Shown: positions 25,458 through 34,161 of the stretch, one piece after another
Position numbering within the stretch: position 1 is the stretch's first letter
How the letters are laid out: the number at the start of each line of letters is the position of its first letter
NCBI GenBank assembly: GCA_028705775.1
Contig: JAQWCW010000003.1
Location: forward strand, 78,239-142,238
DNA: 64,000 nucleotides
Source of the DNA: Eubacteriales bacterium
Lineage (GTDB): Bacteria > Bacillota > Clostridia > Christensenellales > Aristaeellaceae
Direction: 5' to 3'
Translations under genes and position numbers: made by a program
The notes under the pieces: generated by a model
Database searches by the model: none
The model's input: the letters and a program-made list of their open reading frames with translations, nothing else
What the model was told of the DNA's origin: nothing

Positions 25458-26550
25458 AACGGCGGTATACTCCGGCTCGGTCAGGTTTGAAAACCCTTAC
25501 CGTAAAGCTTTCGCCGTTGTTTGCAAAGCGCGTGTGGAAAAAGAGGAAGTATCTGCCCGTTTTTTCGTCGTAGATTGCGCTGTTATGCCCCGGCGAGCGG
25601 TACGCCGTCTGCAGCTTGACCGTCTCCTCGGGCAGCGCCCTGAACTTGTAGCCGCCGAGCAGCTTAACGCCATAGCCCTCGTAATCAACGTCGTTGAAGA
25701 ACGTTCCGCTCTTTCCGCCGCAGGAAAGCATATCCTGTCCAAGCGCGTCCTCGTAAGGCCCGTCGGGATTTTTCGAGCGGCATACGCGGATATTGTAGCC
25801 GCCGTTTGAATCAAGCCCGCCGAAGGAAAGGAAAAGATAGTAGTAATCGGTTTCGGGGCTGTACATTATGTACGGACCCTCTATGCGCGAATGGTTCTTG
25901 CCGAGCAGCTTCTTGCCGTAGCCCTGCCCTTCCTTTGGAAAGCCCGTTTCATCGTCCATCTCAAGAATGAAAATTCCTCCGGAATACGAGCCGTAAACCA
26001 TCCACAGCCTGCCGTCGTTATCGTAGAAAACGCATGGGTCAACCACGTTCGGCAGGCGCGTTGCGTCATAGCCGGAATAGCCGGATTTAAGGATTACGCC
26101 AAGGTCGGTGTATTTGCCGCCTATCTTGTCCGACACGGCTACGCCGAGCATCGAAAGCGGGCTGCTGCCCTGACACGCGCAGTAATAATAATAGTAGCGC
26201 CCGTCCTTCAGGCGGCAAACGTCCGGCGCCCAGAAGGTGTTGCTCCTGCAATATGCAAGCACGTCCTCAAGCTCCGTCTGAACGTCCTCAAACAGCGTGC
26301 AGCCCTCCTGCGCGTTTGTCGAAATCATTTCCCATTTCATCAAATCCGCGCTTCTCGCCGCAGCCATGTGGCTTCCGAAGATATAGTAGTATCCGTCGTC
26401 TGCAAGAATAACGGAGGGGTCGTGAACGCTTACGTTTTCAAACACGGGGGCTTCCTCCTCGCAGACGGCAGAGCCTGCCCAAAGGCAAATCAGGCAGACA
26501 AGGATTGCAGCGGCGGCGCACATTCGGGGTTTTTGGATAAAACGCGGCAT
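25390..26550 (-). CDS. Secreted GH43 endo-arabinanase-like enzyme, 3' end overlapping the binding protein
   Basis: 386 residues as read. The signal peptide is about residues 1-30. The GH43 catalytic Asp44 (SVHDPSV), Asp171 (NVVDPCV) and Glu224 (RIEGPYI) are all present, along with a Ca/Cl-site-type SPGHNSA near 325. FWAPDV and the long HTRFANNGESFTVRV end of the fifth blade match arabinan endo-1,5-alpha-L-arabinosidases. After that point the final 30 residues look like out-of-frame reading of the binding-protein gene, and the usual last strand is absent. It is the first gene of the operon, with a promoter-operator at 26588-26661. Confidence 0.85.
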   Translation of the reverse strand: MPRFIQKPRMCAAAAILVCLICLWAGSAVCEEEAPVFENVSVHDPSVILADDGYYYIFGSHMAAARSADLMKWEMISTNAQEGCTLFEDVQTELEDVLAYCRSNTFWAPDVCRLKDGRYYYYYCACQGSSPLSMLGVAVSDKIGGKYTDLGVILKSGYSGYDATRLPNVVDPCVFYDNDGRLWMVYGSYSGGIFILEMDDETGFPKEGQGYGKKLLGKNHSRIEGPYIMYSPETDYYYLFLSFGGLDSNGGYNIRVCRSKNPDGPYEDALGQDMLSCGGKSGTFFNDVDYEGYGVKLLGGYKFRALPEETVKLQTAYRSPGHNSAIYDEKTGRYFLFFHTRFANNGESFTVRVFKPDRAGVYRRFEGVHPARLRWRGLLFPCRNQA

Positions 26551-26587
26551 TTTAGCCCTCCTGAACCCGAAATTCTCATTCCGTTAT

Positions 26588-26661
26588 GTTTAGATTAATA
26601 TTGAGTAATTCACGTTTGTCTCAACCAATTACAAAATACACCCGCCCACTATGCTTGTCAA
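26588..26661 (-). promoter_or_regulatory. Promoter and operator of the arabinan operon
   Basis: On the minus strand TTGACA (26661-26656) and TATTTT (26638-26633) have a 17-base spacer. The 38-bp site 26588-26625 begins 8 bases past the -10 box and matches the GH43 operator at 10153-10190 in 27 of 38 positions, including GTTTAG, TATTGA, TTCA and the CT.AAC end. This suggests shared control by the winged-helix regulator at 9096. Confidence 0.75.
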
Positions 26662-26781
26662 GAGTTTCGTAACAGTTTTCTTAAAAAAACACAATCATAT
26701 AGCCAAAATAGGCAAAAGCTGTGCAAATCGGTAGAAAATATGATAGAATGACCATCATGCACACGAAAAGGAGCGATAGCT

Positions 26782-27150
26782 ATGGCAGGAAAAACGGAGT
26801 TCTTCATTCCGGACTGCTTCTACCCCAATATGCAGAGGGCAGGCGACGAATACATCAGCCATGAGGCAATCTGCATTCTTAACCCCTCCGAAACGGACGT
26901 TACCGTTGACATCACCCTGTTTTTTGAGGACAGAGAGCCGATGACGGGCTTTATAACCCGCTGCCCCGCCTTCCGCACGCACCACATCCGAATGGACAGG
27001 CTCAAAAGCGTTTCGGGAAAAGGCGTTCCGCAGGGCGTTCCCTACGCCGCGCGCGTGCGCCTCTCCTCCCCCGCAATCTGCCAGTACAGCCGCTGCGACA
27101 CAACCCAGCCGAACCTCTCCTTCATGAGCGCAATCGCGTACAGCGATTAA
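26782..27150 (+). CDS. Sensory-rhodopsin-transducer (ASRT)-family protein
   Basis: A 122-residue beta-sandwich protein. FIPDCFYP (residues 8-15), SHEAICILNPSETDV (34-48), FFEDREPM (53-60), the HHIRMDRL segment and the closing QYSRCDTTQPNLSFMSAIAY are the core conserved blocks of the ASRT family. The founding member works with Anabaena rhodopsin, but most homologues have no rhodopsin and the fold has been proposed to bind small molecules such as sugars. There is no rhodopsin here. The gene diverges from the arabinan operon, with a -10-like TAGAAT at 26744-26749 and AAGGAG before the ATG. Confidence 0.88.
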   Translation: MAGKTEFFIPDCFYPNMQRAGDEYISHEAICILNPSETDVTVDITLFFEDREPMTGFITRCPAFRTHHIRMDRLKSVSGKGVPQGVPYAARVRLSSPAICQYSRCDTTQPNLSFMSAIAYSD

Positions 27151-27169
27151 GTTTTCGCAGGGTATGCAA

Positions 27170-27207
27170 AACGCCCGTTCCCTCTTTTTGCGGAGGAAAC
27201 GGGCGTT
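27170..27207. terminator. Stem-loop between convergent genes
   Basis: AACGCCCGTT pairs with AAACGGGCGTT, extended by CCCTC/GGAGG, around a short loop. It lies between the convergent ASRT and Sel1 genes and could end transcripts from both sides; the flanking T runs are short. Confidence 0.65.
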
Positions 27208-27229
27208 AATTTATATGTAAGTTATTCCC

Positions 27230-28324
27230 TTACTCCGCGTTTGCGGGATAGGTTTCGCCGAGCTTTGCAAGCTCGTCGGCGGCGTAGGTGAGTCCGTTAT
27301 CGGCGGCAAGGCGGAGCCATTTTACGCCCTCCTCGCGGTTAATGGCAACGCCCTCGCCGTAGATGTAGGCATAGCCGACGCTGAACTGAGCATAGGGATA
27401 GCCGAGGTTTGCGGAGGCCCTGTAATACTGGAACGCGCGCTCAAAATCGTTCTCGATGTAGCCGTAGTAGTAGTAATCGCCGAGAACGCAGATTGCGTAG
27501 GGGCTTCCGGCTTCGGCGGCAATGGTATAATAGTCAAACGCCTTTTTTACGTCCTTCTCGACGCCGAGCGGGGAAAAGTAAATGTCGCCGAGCGCCGAGT
27601 AAGCGTCAATGCTTCCGATTTCGGCGCCCTTTTGCGCAAGCTCAAACCCCTTTGCATAGTCAACATCCGTTCCGACTCCGTACAAATAGCAGGAGGCGAG
27701 CATATAGTAGCTGAACGGATTACCGGCTTCAACGCCGCGGGTGAACCAGTCCACGGCGACGGCATAATCCTGCGGGCAGTTGTCCTCGCCGTAGAAATAC
27801 AGCTCGCCGAGCTGACTCATGCAGCGCCCGCCGCCCGCCTCAGCGCCGAGCTTGAACTGCTCAAGCGCGCTTTCAACGCCGGGAGCGGTTCCATAGCCGT
27901 CATGGAAGACCTTTCCGATTCCGAAATATCCGTCCGCATAGCCCGCGTCGCGCGCCATTTCAAACCACTTGAGCGCGTCGGTATAGCTTTGCGCCGTTCC
28001 CTCGCCGTCATACGCCATAGTGCCGAGGTAGTAGCACGCTTCGCCGCTTCCGAGGCGGGAGGCGGCAAGATATTTTGAGTAAGCAAGCTGATAATCGCCG
28101 GCAGTATAGCTCGCTTCGGCTACGGAAACAAGCTTTTCCGCGTCGGTTTCCTCCGGCGCTTCCGCAGTCGGCTCAGCCGCAGGCTCGGCGGTTTCCTCCG
28201 GCTGTGAAATCACAACGGGGCCCGGATGCATATAGATGGTTTTCGGATTGGTGGCAGCTTGCCCGCCGAACATCAACGCAATCGCGAGCATAATCGGCAG
28301 CAGTAGGTTAATAATGGATGTCAT
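27230..28324 (-). CDS. Sel1-repeat (TPR-like) protein, membrane-anchored or secreted
   Basis: A 364-residue protein. An N-terminal hydrophobic segment (IINLLLPIMLAIALMFGGQA) could be a signal anchor, followed by a proline/glutamate-rich linker (PEETAEPAAEPTAEAPEE). From about residue 70 there are seven to eight Sel1-like repeats of the A..G....Y.LG..Y..G type (for example AYSALGDIYFSPLGVEKD). These helical repeats bind other proteins. Its start overlaps the stop of the ROK kinase gene (ATGA). The partner is unknown. Confidence 0.85.
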   Translation of the reverse strand: MTSIINLLLPIMLAIALMFGGQAATNPKTIYMHPGPVVISQPEETAEPAAEPTAEAPEETDAEKLVSVAEASYTAGDYQLAYSKYLAASRLGSGEACYYLGTMAYDGEGTAQSYTDALKWFEMARDAGYADGYFGIGKVFHDGYGTAPGVESALEQFKLGAEAGGGRCMSQLGELYFYGEDNCPQDYAVAVDWFTRGVEAGNPFSYYMLASCYLYGVGTDVDYAKGFELAQKGAEIGSIDAYSALGDIYFSPLGVEKDVKKAFDYYTIAAEAGSPYAICVLGDYYYYGYIENDFERAFQYYRASANLGYPYAQFSVGYAYIYGEGVAINREEGVKWLRLAADNGLTYAADELAKLGETYPANAE

Positions 28325-29214
28325 TTGTACTCCTCGCTTTCTTTAAGGGCGCGCGCGGCGAGAATCAGAGCGCCGACCGCTCCGGAGTTATCGCCGAGCA
28401 ATGGCGGAACGATGTAGTCCGCAATGTTTTCAAGTATTTCAGGACGGCGTATGTAGCCGCCTAGCGCCGAAACCGTTTTCTCCCTGACCTTTTCGATAAG
28501 CCCGCTTTTGTGCATTACGCCGCCGCCGAGGATAATCTTCTGCGGGGAAAGCATAAGCACGATTGTAACGCACATCTGCGAAAGATACTCCGCCTCAAGC
28601 TCCCAAGCCTCATGCCCCTGCGGAAGGAGCGCGGGCTTTATGCCGAAGCGCTTTTCAATCGCGGGTCCGGAGGCAAGCCCCTCAAGGCAGCCCTTATGGT
28701 ACGGGCAGATTCCGTCCGGCATTGCGTCTACTTCAAGCGGGCGGAGAGGAATATGCCCAAGCTCCGGATGAAGCATTCCGTGCAGCAGCTTCCCTTCGGC
28801 TAAAACGCCGCCGCCGACGCCCGTTCCGATTGTGACGTAAACGCAGCCCGAAAGCCCCTTAGCCGCGCCGAAGCTTGCTTCGCCCAAGGCGGCGGCGTTA
28901 ACGTCCGTATCAATGAGCGCGGGAACCGACAGCCCTTTTTGAAGCGCGGAAAGAAGCGGATAATCCCTCCAGCGCAGCTTGGGCGTGGAGGTTATGCTTC
29001 CGTATGTTTTGCTGCTTTTGTCCAAATCAAGAGGGCCGAACGAGCCAATCCCCAAGGCGGAAATGCCCTTTGCGCGGAAAAACTCAAGCATTTCCGGCAT
29101 TGTTTCCTGCGGGGAGCGCGTAGCAAGCTCGATTCTTTCCTCAATGCGTCCGGTTTCATCTCCGACGGAAAGCACCATTTTTGTTCCGCCGGCTTCAAGC
29201 CCGCCGAGTTTCAT
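28321..29214 (-). CDS. ROK-family sugar kinase (fructokinase-like)
   Basis: A 297-residue kinase. GGLEAGGTKMVL is the phosphate-1 loop and VYVTIGTGVGGGVL (near 123) the phosphate-2 loop. LHPELGHIPLRP precedes a zinc-binding-like segment (CPYHKGCLEGLASG) as in ROK fructokinases. It should phosphorylate a hexose, probably fructose, using ATP in the cytoplasm. The ATG at 29214 was preferred over the 29229 start because GGGTGTGAT lies upstream and the fold begins there. A -10-like TATAAT is at 29240-29235. It is cotranscribed with the Sel1 protein. Confidence 0.9.
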   Translation of the reverse strand: MKLGGLEAGGTKMVLSVGDETGRIEERIELATRSPQETMPEMLEFFRAKGISALGIGSFGPLDLDKSSKTYGSITSTPKLRWRDYPLLSALQKGLSVPALIDTDVNAAALGEASFGAAKGLSGCVYVTIGTGVGGGVLAEGKLLHGMLHPELGHIPLRPLEVDAMPDGICPYHKGCLEGLASGPAIEKRFGIKPALLPQGHEAWELEAEYLSQMCVTIVLMLSPQKIILGGGVMHKSGLIEKVREKTVSALGGYIRRPEILENIADYIVPPLLGDNSGAVGALILAARALKESEEYK

Positions 29215-29259
29215 ATGCATCACACCCAAGTATGATTATACATGAAATCGGCGGCGCAG

Positions 29260-29553
29260 TCATCTTAAAAATACGAAAAAAGCGATTGCGCAGATAATTA
29301 CGAACTGCACGCCGAGCATAACGGGGAAATAAACGCGGAAATTCCAATGCTTCGTCTTGTGGCGGAGCCCGTCCATCGCGATTACGCCGCCCAGACCGCC
29401 GAACAGCGCGCAGGAAAGGAAAAGCGTGCGCTCCGGAATTCTGCGCGCCTTCGCCCTCGCGCACTTTTTATCAATATACATCAGCATGAAGCAAACCGTA
29501 TTCGCAATAATCAATACGGCTGCCATAATTATGCCCAAGGTCAGCTTATTCAA
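29260..29553 (-). CDS. DUF1294 small membrane protein
   Basis: A 97-residue protein with three hydrophobic segments. MYIDKKCARAKARRIPERTL (residues 25-44) followed by GGLGGVIAMDGLRHKTKHWNF is the diagnostic DUF1294 core (YIDK, R.R.PE, K..H..F). The start is TTG at 29553 with GGAGGGCG upstream. Function is unknown across the family. It stands alone. Confidence 0.88.
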   Translation of the reverse strand: MNKLTLGIIMAAVLIIANTVCFMLMYIDKKCARAKARRIPERTLFLSCALFGGLGGVIAMDGLRHKTKHWNFRVYFPVMLGVQFVIICAIAFFVFLR

Positions 29554-29815
29554 GGCAACGCCCTCCTATGGCACTCGCCGGATATTCAGTATTTTTACCT
29601 ATTATATATAGATAATCTCATTCTGTCAATAATGGGAAGCCGTCTGCTTTGTTTTTACTCTGCACGTCAAAAGGCAGGAAGCGGCATATCAAAACGGGCA
29701 TAACGCCCGAAAGCGCCCGCGTTGTTGAAATGCCCTCCTCTTGGTGCTATACTTTCTCCAGCAGCAAGCGGCTTTTCAAAGGGCGCGGCAAATCGACAGC
29801 TTTGAGGAAATGAAA

Positions 29816-30619
29816 ATGAGCGAAACGGGAATGAAGCTAATCGGAATCGGCAGGGAGGCGGAGGTTTACGCGAGAAGCGAAACGGAATGCGTAAAGCTCT
29901 TTTATATGGGGTTTGCCGAAAATCAGGTGCGCAGCGAAGCTGAGAGAATGAAATTCGTCAGCGAAAGCGGCGTTCCAAGCCCCAAGTATTTCGGCATGGA
30001 AAAGATAGGCGGCAGGTATGCAATCCGCATGGAAAGGCTTGACGGGCTTACGCTTCTGCACCACGCAATCGAAAGCTTTGATTCAAAAATCGACTACGGC
30101 GAGCTGCTGGGAAGCGTGCAGCGGGATTATCACAGGGTATGCGCCGTCGGGCTTTGCGACATGACGGAAACGCTTCGATGGCAGATACTTAGCGGCGACG
30201 GGCTTGACGAAAGCGAGAAAAACGAAATGCTGCGCCGCCTTGAAAAAATGCCGCGCGGGGACAGGCTTGTTCACATGGATTACCACAGCGACAACGTTAT
30301 GCTCACAAAAGACGGCGTGAAAATTATCGACTGGTCGGGCGCGTGCGCCGGAAACCCGTACGCGGACGCGGCAAGAACGCTGCTTACCATGCAAAACAAA
30401 TCCTATCCCGCAGACGCGGACGATAACGAGGAACTGAAAAAATGGCTGGATGAAACGCGCGAAATCTGCCGTCTCGGCTATCTGCGCGGCTACGGAGCGC
30501 CGGAAAACGAGATTGCAAAGTGGACGCCAATCATCGCCGCCGCCCGCCTTTCCTGCTGCCCCGCGGGCGAGCGCGGGCAGAACATAAAACGGGCGCGCGA
30601 CTATCTTGAGAAAGCCTGA
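29816..30619 (+). CDS. Aminoglycoside/choline-kinase-fold phosphotransferase
   Basis: 267 residues, taking ATG 29816 after GAGGAA. The protein-kinase-like fold is shown by LVHMDYHSDNVML (Brenner motif with catalytic Asp, near residue 150) and VKIIDWSGA (metal-binding Asp near 170). An N-lobe with IGIGREAEVYAR supplies the nucleotide site. APH-family proteins phosphorylate small hydroxylated molecules; resistance is only one of many roles and should not be assumed. It is a single gene, followed by a GC-rich hairpin. Confidence 0.82.
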   Translation: MSETGMKLIGIGREAEVYARSETECVKLFYMGFAENQVRSEAERMKFVSESGVPSPKYFGMEKIGGRYAIRMERLDGLTLLHHAIESFDSKIDYGELLGSVQRDYHRVCAVGLCDMTETLRWQILSGDGLDESEKNEMLRRLEKMPRGDRLVHMDYHSDNVMLTKDGVKIIDWSGACAGNPYADAARTLLTMQNKSYPADADDNEELKKWLDETREICRLGYLRGYGAPENEIAKWTPIIAAARLSCCPAGERGQNIKRARDYLEKA

Positions 30620-30634
30620 AACAAACGCGAAAAA

Positions 30635-30675
30635 CGCCCCGCAGGGCAGCGAGAGCTTGCTTCGCCCGCGGGGCG
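30635..30675 (+). terminator. GC-rich hairpin after the kinase gene
   Basis: CGCCCCGC pairs with GCGGGGCG, with an inner GGGC/GCCC pair. There is no clear T run, so termination strength is uncertain. Confidence 0.45.
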
Positions 30676-30761
30676 CCGCCTTGCATTCGGGGCGCTTCGG
30701 TGCTAAACTGAAACAACGTTAACATTGTTTTTGCACATCAAATCAAAACGGAGGAATCACA

Positions 30762-33410
30762 ATGCGCCGCACAAAAGTCAGAATGCTTTCCGTCATAACG
30801 GCTTTCGCACTTTCGTTCTGCCTTTTTTTCTCCTGCCTGCCCGTTGCGGGCGCGCAGGCGGAAAGCGAGGGCGGGATTACCGAGTATGCAATGCACTTTT
30901 ACAGAATTGATGAAGCGAAGGACAATCCGTATGAAATTACGGAGGGCTTCCTCAAGGACGGCAAATACTACGTTCCCGCCGAGGACGCCGCAAAAATGTC
31001 CGGCGCAAGCAACTCGAATTATCAGAAGAACGGGGTTGTTGCAATAGGCTACGGAACGCGCAGCCTTTCCCTCAACCCCACAACCTCAAAGGTGGGCGAG
31101 CGGCTCAGCGATATATGGTATTACGAGGATATGCCCGTTACCCAGAGGGGCAGAATTATTTATGTTTCAATAAGCGATTATCTCGACTGGCTTGGCGCTG
31201 ACTGGTTCATTGAGCCGGAATGCCCCAGCCTTGTAGTAGTAACGAAGCCGACAATCTTCAACGCCCTTAGCCTGTACCTTGATTTGGACAACGGCGGGCA
31301 GCTTGATTTTTCGCAGATGGGAATGTCCGAAAAAGAGGTTGCTAAGCTGTTTGAGGGCGCGGGAATCGCGATGGCGCTTTCGCGCTTTGACGTAAGCCCA
31401 ATAGATGTTATCACCTCGATTATCGCGCCGGGCAAGCTGATTGAGGACGATATGGAAAAAACGCTGCTCGCCGTGCTTGTCGCGGGCGACGACGACGCGG
31501 CAAGCCGCGCGGCGGACGTAAAGGCGGATATTGAAAGCCTTGGGCAGACGGGCGGCAACACGAAGGTTCTGTCAAGCGTGATTGATAAGGCGGTAACCGC
31601 CATTCAGGCAAAGCAGCCGGACGGCTCGCTTCTTCTTGATACCGATACGGATTTGTTCCTTGAGAAACTGAAGGGCGGCGTAAAGGGCGCGAGCTTTGCG
31701 CTCTCAAGGGCAGGCGAAATTCTTACGATGCTCAATCAAGTTGAGGTTTACAGCGAAATTACAGCCTCGCAGCTGCGCCTGCTTGAAAAGGGGCTGACGG
31801 ACAGAATCAAATATTCCTCAATCCTTGAGGCGAAGGAGCTTCAGTTTGCAAAAAGCGCGATTGAGCGCACGCGGGAGCAGGGCGGCGACATAATCCGCGC
31901 GGCGTATCAGGAGGGAATGAGCGCCGTTCTCGATTCCTTCGACAATATTTTTAACGATTCAATGCCCGCTTTCGGCGGCGCGGACTCCGTATGGTCGCTG
32001 GTAAAGGCGGGAACGAAGATGATAGGGCTGGGAAACGCCTTTGAGGAGCAGCAGTCTCAGCTAATGCACGCCTACTGCGCGATGATTATTCAGGAGGCGG
32101 CGGCGGAGCAGGCGGAAGCGGCGAAGGGCATTGCTCTGTCAAGCGCCTTCAAAAACGAAGGAAGCGCCTTGGAAACGCTCGAATGGCATCGCTCGTCTCT
32201 GCTTTTGCAGCTCAAGGCGTCCCTTGTCGCGCGTCAGTCGATGGTTGCTTCCGGCAAGCTGTCAAACAGCGTCTGCGATAAGATGAACAAGACTTGCACA
32301 AAGCTCCGCGAGGTCATCGCGGCGCTCGAAACCTGCAAGCTTGCGGGTGCGGGCGTTCATAACGGCGCGCCCACGGAATTTGACATATCATGGGTTGCAG
32401 AGCGGATGGAATTAATCGCGGGCGACTGGGTTATTGACGAGGAGAAATCCGAAACGGGCAAGCTTTCCACGCTTCTCGGCTCGTCCTTTGAAGCCGGCAA
32501 GGCGGCGCTGCGCTTTGAAAAGAACGGAAAATATTCGATGACGCTGCGCAAGGCAAGCACAGAATCCGGCAGCTATACCGTCAGGTGCGACGAGCTGCTT
32601 TTGCGCAAGGCGCTTTACGGCACGGAAAGCGACGAAACCGAAACGATGCGGCTTATCGGGGACGGGGACGACGCGCGCCTCAGAGCAATACGCGGCGGCG
32701 CAATCGTTTACTGGAAAAAGGGCGTAAACGTTATATCAAACGGCGGAACGATGATTAAGCTGCTGCCGATTGGCTGGTCTGAAAAATGGACGGGCTTTGC
32801 CGATATTTCGCCCGATATTAACGGGGACGGAGTGGGCGACTGGCTCTACAAGGAGGGCTTTCAGGCCTACCCTACGTCGTACATACACGAGGTCTATTTC
32901 TTTGACGACTCGTCGCTGCTTTCCGAAATGCAGGAGCGGGTTCAGCTGGACAATATTCCCGTCGGCGGGCCGTTCACCTATATTGAGTGCGGGCGGCTGA
33001 ACTTCCCCGAGGGCGTTTATGAAAAGGAATACCTCTCGCTCTCCCTGCTGAACATGGGCAGCCAGACAAGATACGCCTGCGTAAACGGAGTTGCAATGGG
33101 CGCAAACGGAACGCCGACAAGCTATCCCGAATTCTTCGTTCTGAAAGACGGCGAGGGCTTTGAATACGCGCCGCTTGAGCTTGACTATAACCAAATGCTG
33201 CTTAAAAAGGTAAACGGCGAGTGGCTCGACGACAGGGCAATCGACTTCGGCTGCGAATTCAATCAGGATTTGGGGCGCTACTGCTTCTATATGGACCAGT
33301 TCAACGGCGACTGGGAAAACCTTATCTACCTTAGAACCTACTTTGACATCGAGGACGACAAGCCCGTTGTCGCCGCGCGCTATGTAAACGAGAAGCGGCT
33401 GGAGGAATAG
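30762..33410 (+). CDS. Large secreted protein of unknown function
   Basis: 882 residues. The signal peptide is about 1-34, ending VAGAQAES. Residues 35-160 contain KYYVPAEDAAKMSG and YVSISDYLDWLGA, which resemble the copper-amine-oxidase N-terminal fold (stalk domain) of Firmicute surface proteins. A long alpha-helical region (about 250-520) and a lipocalin-like beta region (LIAGDWVIDEEKS..KYSMTLRK) follow. An EF-hand-like DINGDGVGD sits near 686. I do not recognise the full architecture. GGAGG lies before the ATG. The 3' end abuts ABC-permease debris. Confidence 0.75.
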   Translation: MRRTKVRMLSVITAFALSFCLFFSCLPVAGAQAESEGGITEYAMHFYRIDEAKDNPYEITEGFLKDGKYYVPAEDAAKMSGASNSNYQKNGVVAIGYGTRSLSLNPTTSKVGERLSDIWYYEDMPVTQRGRIIYVSISDYLDWLGADWFIEPECPSLVVVTKPTIFNALSLYLDLDNGGQLDFSQMGMSEKEVAKLFEGAGIAMALSRFDVSPIDVITSIIAPGKLIEDDMEKTLLAVLVAGDDDAASRAADVKADIESLGQTGGNTKVLSSVIDKAVTAIQAKQPDGSLLLDTDTDLFLEKLKGGVKGASFALSRAGEILTMLNQVEVYSEITASQLRLLEKGLTDRIKYSSILEAKELQFAKSAIERTREQGGDIIRAAYQEGMSAVLDSFDNIFNDSMPAFGGADSVWSLVKAGTKMIGLGNAFEEQQSQLMHAYCAMIIQEAAAEQAEAAKGIALSSAFKNEGSALETLEWHRSSLLLQLKASLVARQSMVASGKLSNSVCDKMNKTCTKLREVIAALETCKLAGAGVHNGAPTEFDISWVAERMELIAGDWVIDEEKSETGKLSTLLGSSFEAGKAALRFEKNGKYSMTLRKASTESGSYTVRCDELLLRKALYGTESDETETMRLIGDGDDARLRAIRGGAIVYWKKGVNVISNGGTMIKLLPIGWSEKWTGFADISPDINGDGVGDWLYKEGFQAYPTSYIHEVYFFDDSSLLSEMQERVQLDNIPVGGPFTYIECGRLNFPEGVYEKEYLSLSLLNMGSQTRYACVNGVAMGANGTPTSYPEFFVLKDGEGFEYAPLELDYNQMLLKKVNGEWLDDRAIDFGCEFNQDLGRYCFYMDQFNGDWENLIYLRTYFDIEDDKPVVAARYVNEKRLEE

Positions 33411-34160
33411 GAAAACGGAAAGTGCGCGCAGTTCCGCGTTCAGCACTATATTGACGCGCTCGAAAGCAACGCGCAGTATCCTTTTTATATTTGCGGCGGG
33501 CATGAGCTTGTTATGGAAACGGACAACATTCCGCCGACCTGCCTTTCGCCCGCCGGTCAGTCCGGCTGGGTAAACGCTCACCAGATAAACAAAAACGTTA
33601 TGCGGGATTTTTCGCCTTCATTATATGACGGCAGCGCTTTTTCGGACGAGGATTACGAATGGCAAGCCGATGAAGAAATTCCCGTAATCCTCGGCTGGGC
33701 ATGGCGGGAAAGAATGAAGGTCGGCGACAGCTTTCAGGCAGGGTTTATGACTCTGAAACAAACCTTCAGGGTAGTCGGCATCTTCGCTGAGAATACGTAC
33801 TTTCCGCTTTTCGATTCCTTAATCTACGAGGACGATTATATCGTAATGCCGACGATGAGATGCACCGGAACGCCTCAAAACGACGACGAGGACTTTCTTC
33901 AAAAAATAACGGCGCTCCAAAACGCCTCCGGATATTTCAGGCTGTCTGAGGCGCAAAGCTTGAGCGAGCTTGCGGCGCTTCTGGATACAACGGCGCAGCA
34001 GCTTGGAATGTTTGAGGTCAAGCTGATGCGGATTGATAATGCGAGACTTCTAATCCTCGCTGTCTCGTCCGATAAGCACAAGCGTATCTATTTCGGGCTT
34101 ATGCTTGCGTTTTTGACCTGCTCGCTGATATCCATGACGGCGCTGAGCCGCGCGTCCGTC
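33411..34160 (+). pseudogene. Fragment of FtsX/MacB-like ABC permease
   Basis: The frame opens directly after the stop of the preceding gene. It encodes an extracytoplasmic permease domain (IPVILGWAWRERMKVGDSF, TFRVVGIFAENTYFP) and one membrane helix (IYFGLMLAFLTCSLISM), then loses similarity. The N-terminal anchor and the C-terminal helices are missing. It runs straight into an ATPase fragment, consistent with one deletion removing the permease 3' end and the ATPase 5' end. Confidence 0.7.
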
Positions 34161-34161
34161 C

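Noticed and set aside
25390..25510. Programmed -1 frameshift joining GH43 and the binding protein
   Set aside because: The required shift is +1, and no slippery heptamer in the correct phase or downstream pseudoknot is apparent.
33408..33513. Stop-codon readthrough from the 882-residue protein into the permease fragment
   Set aside because: The two are in the same frame, but VNEKRLEE followed by TAG looks like a natural end and the next residues belong to a different family; no recoding signal seen.
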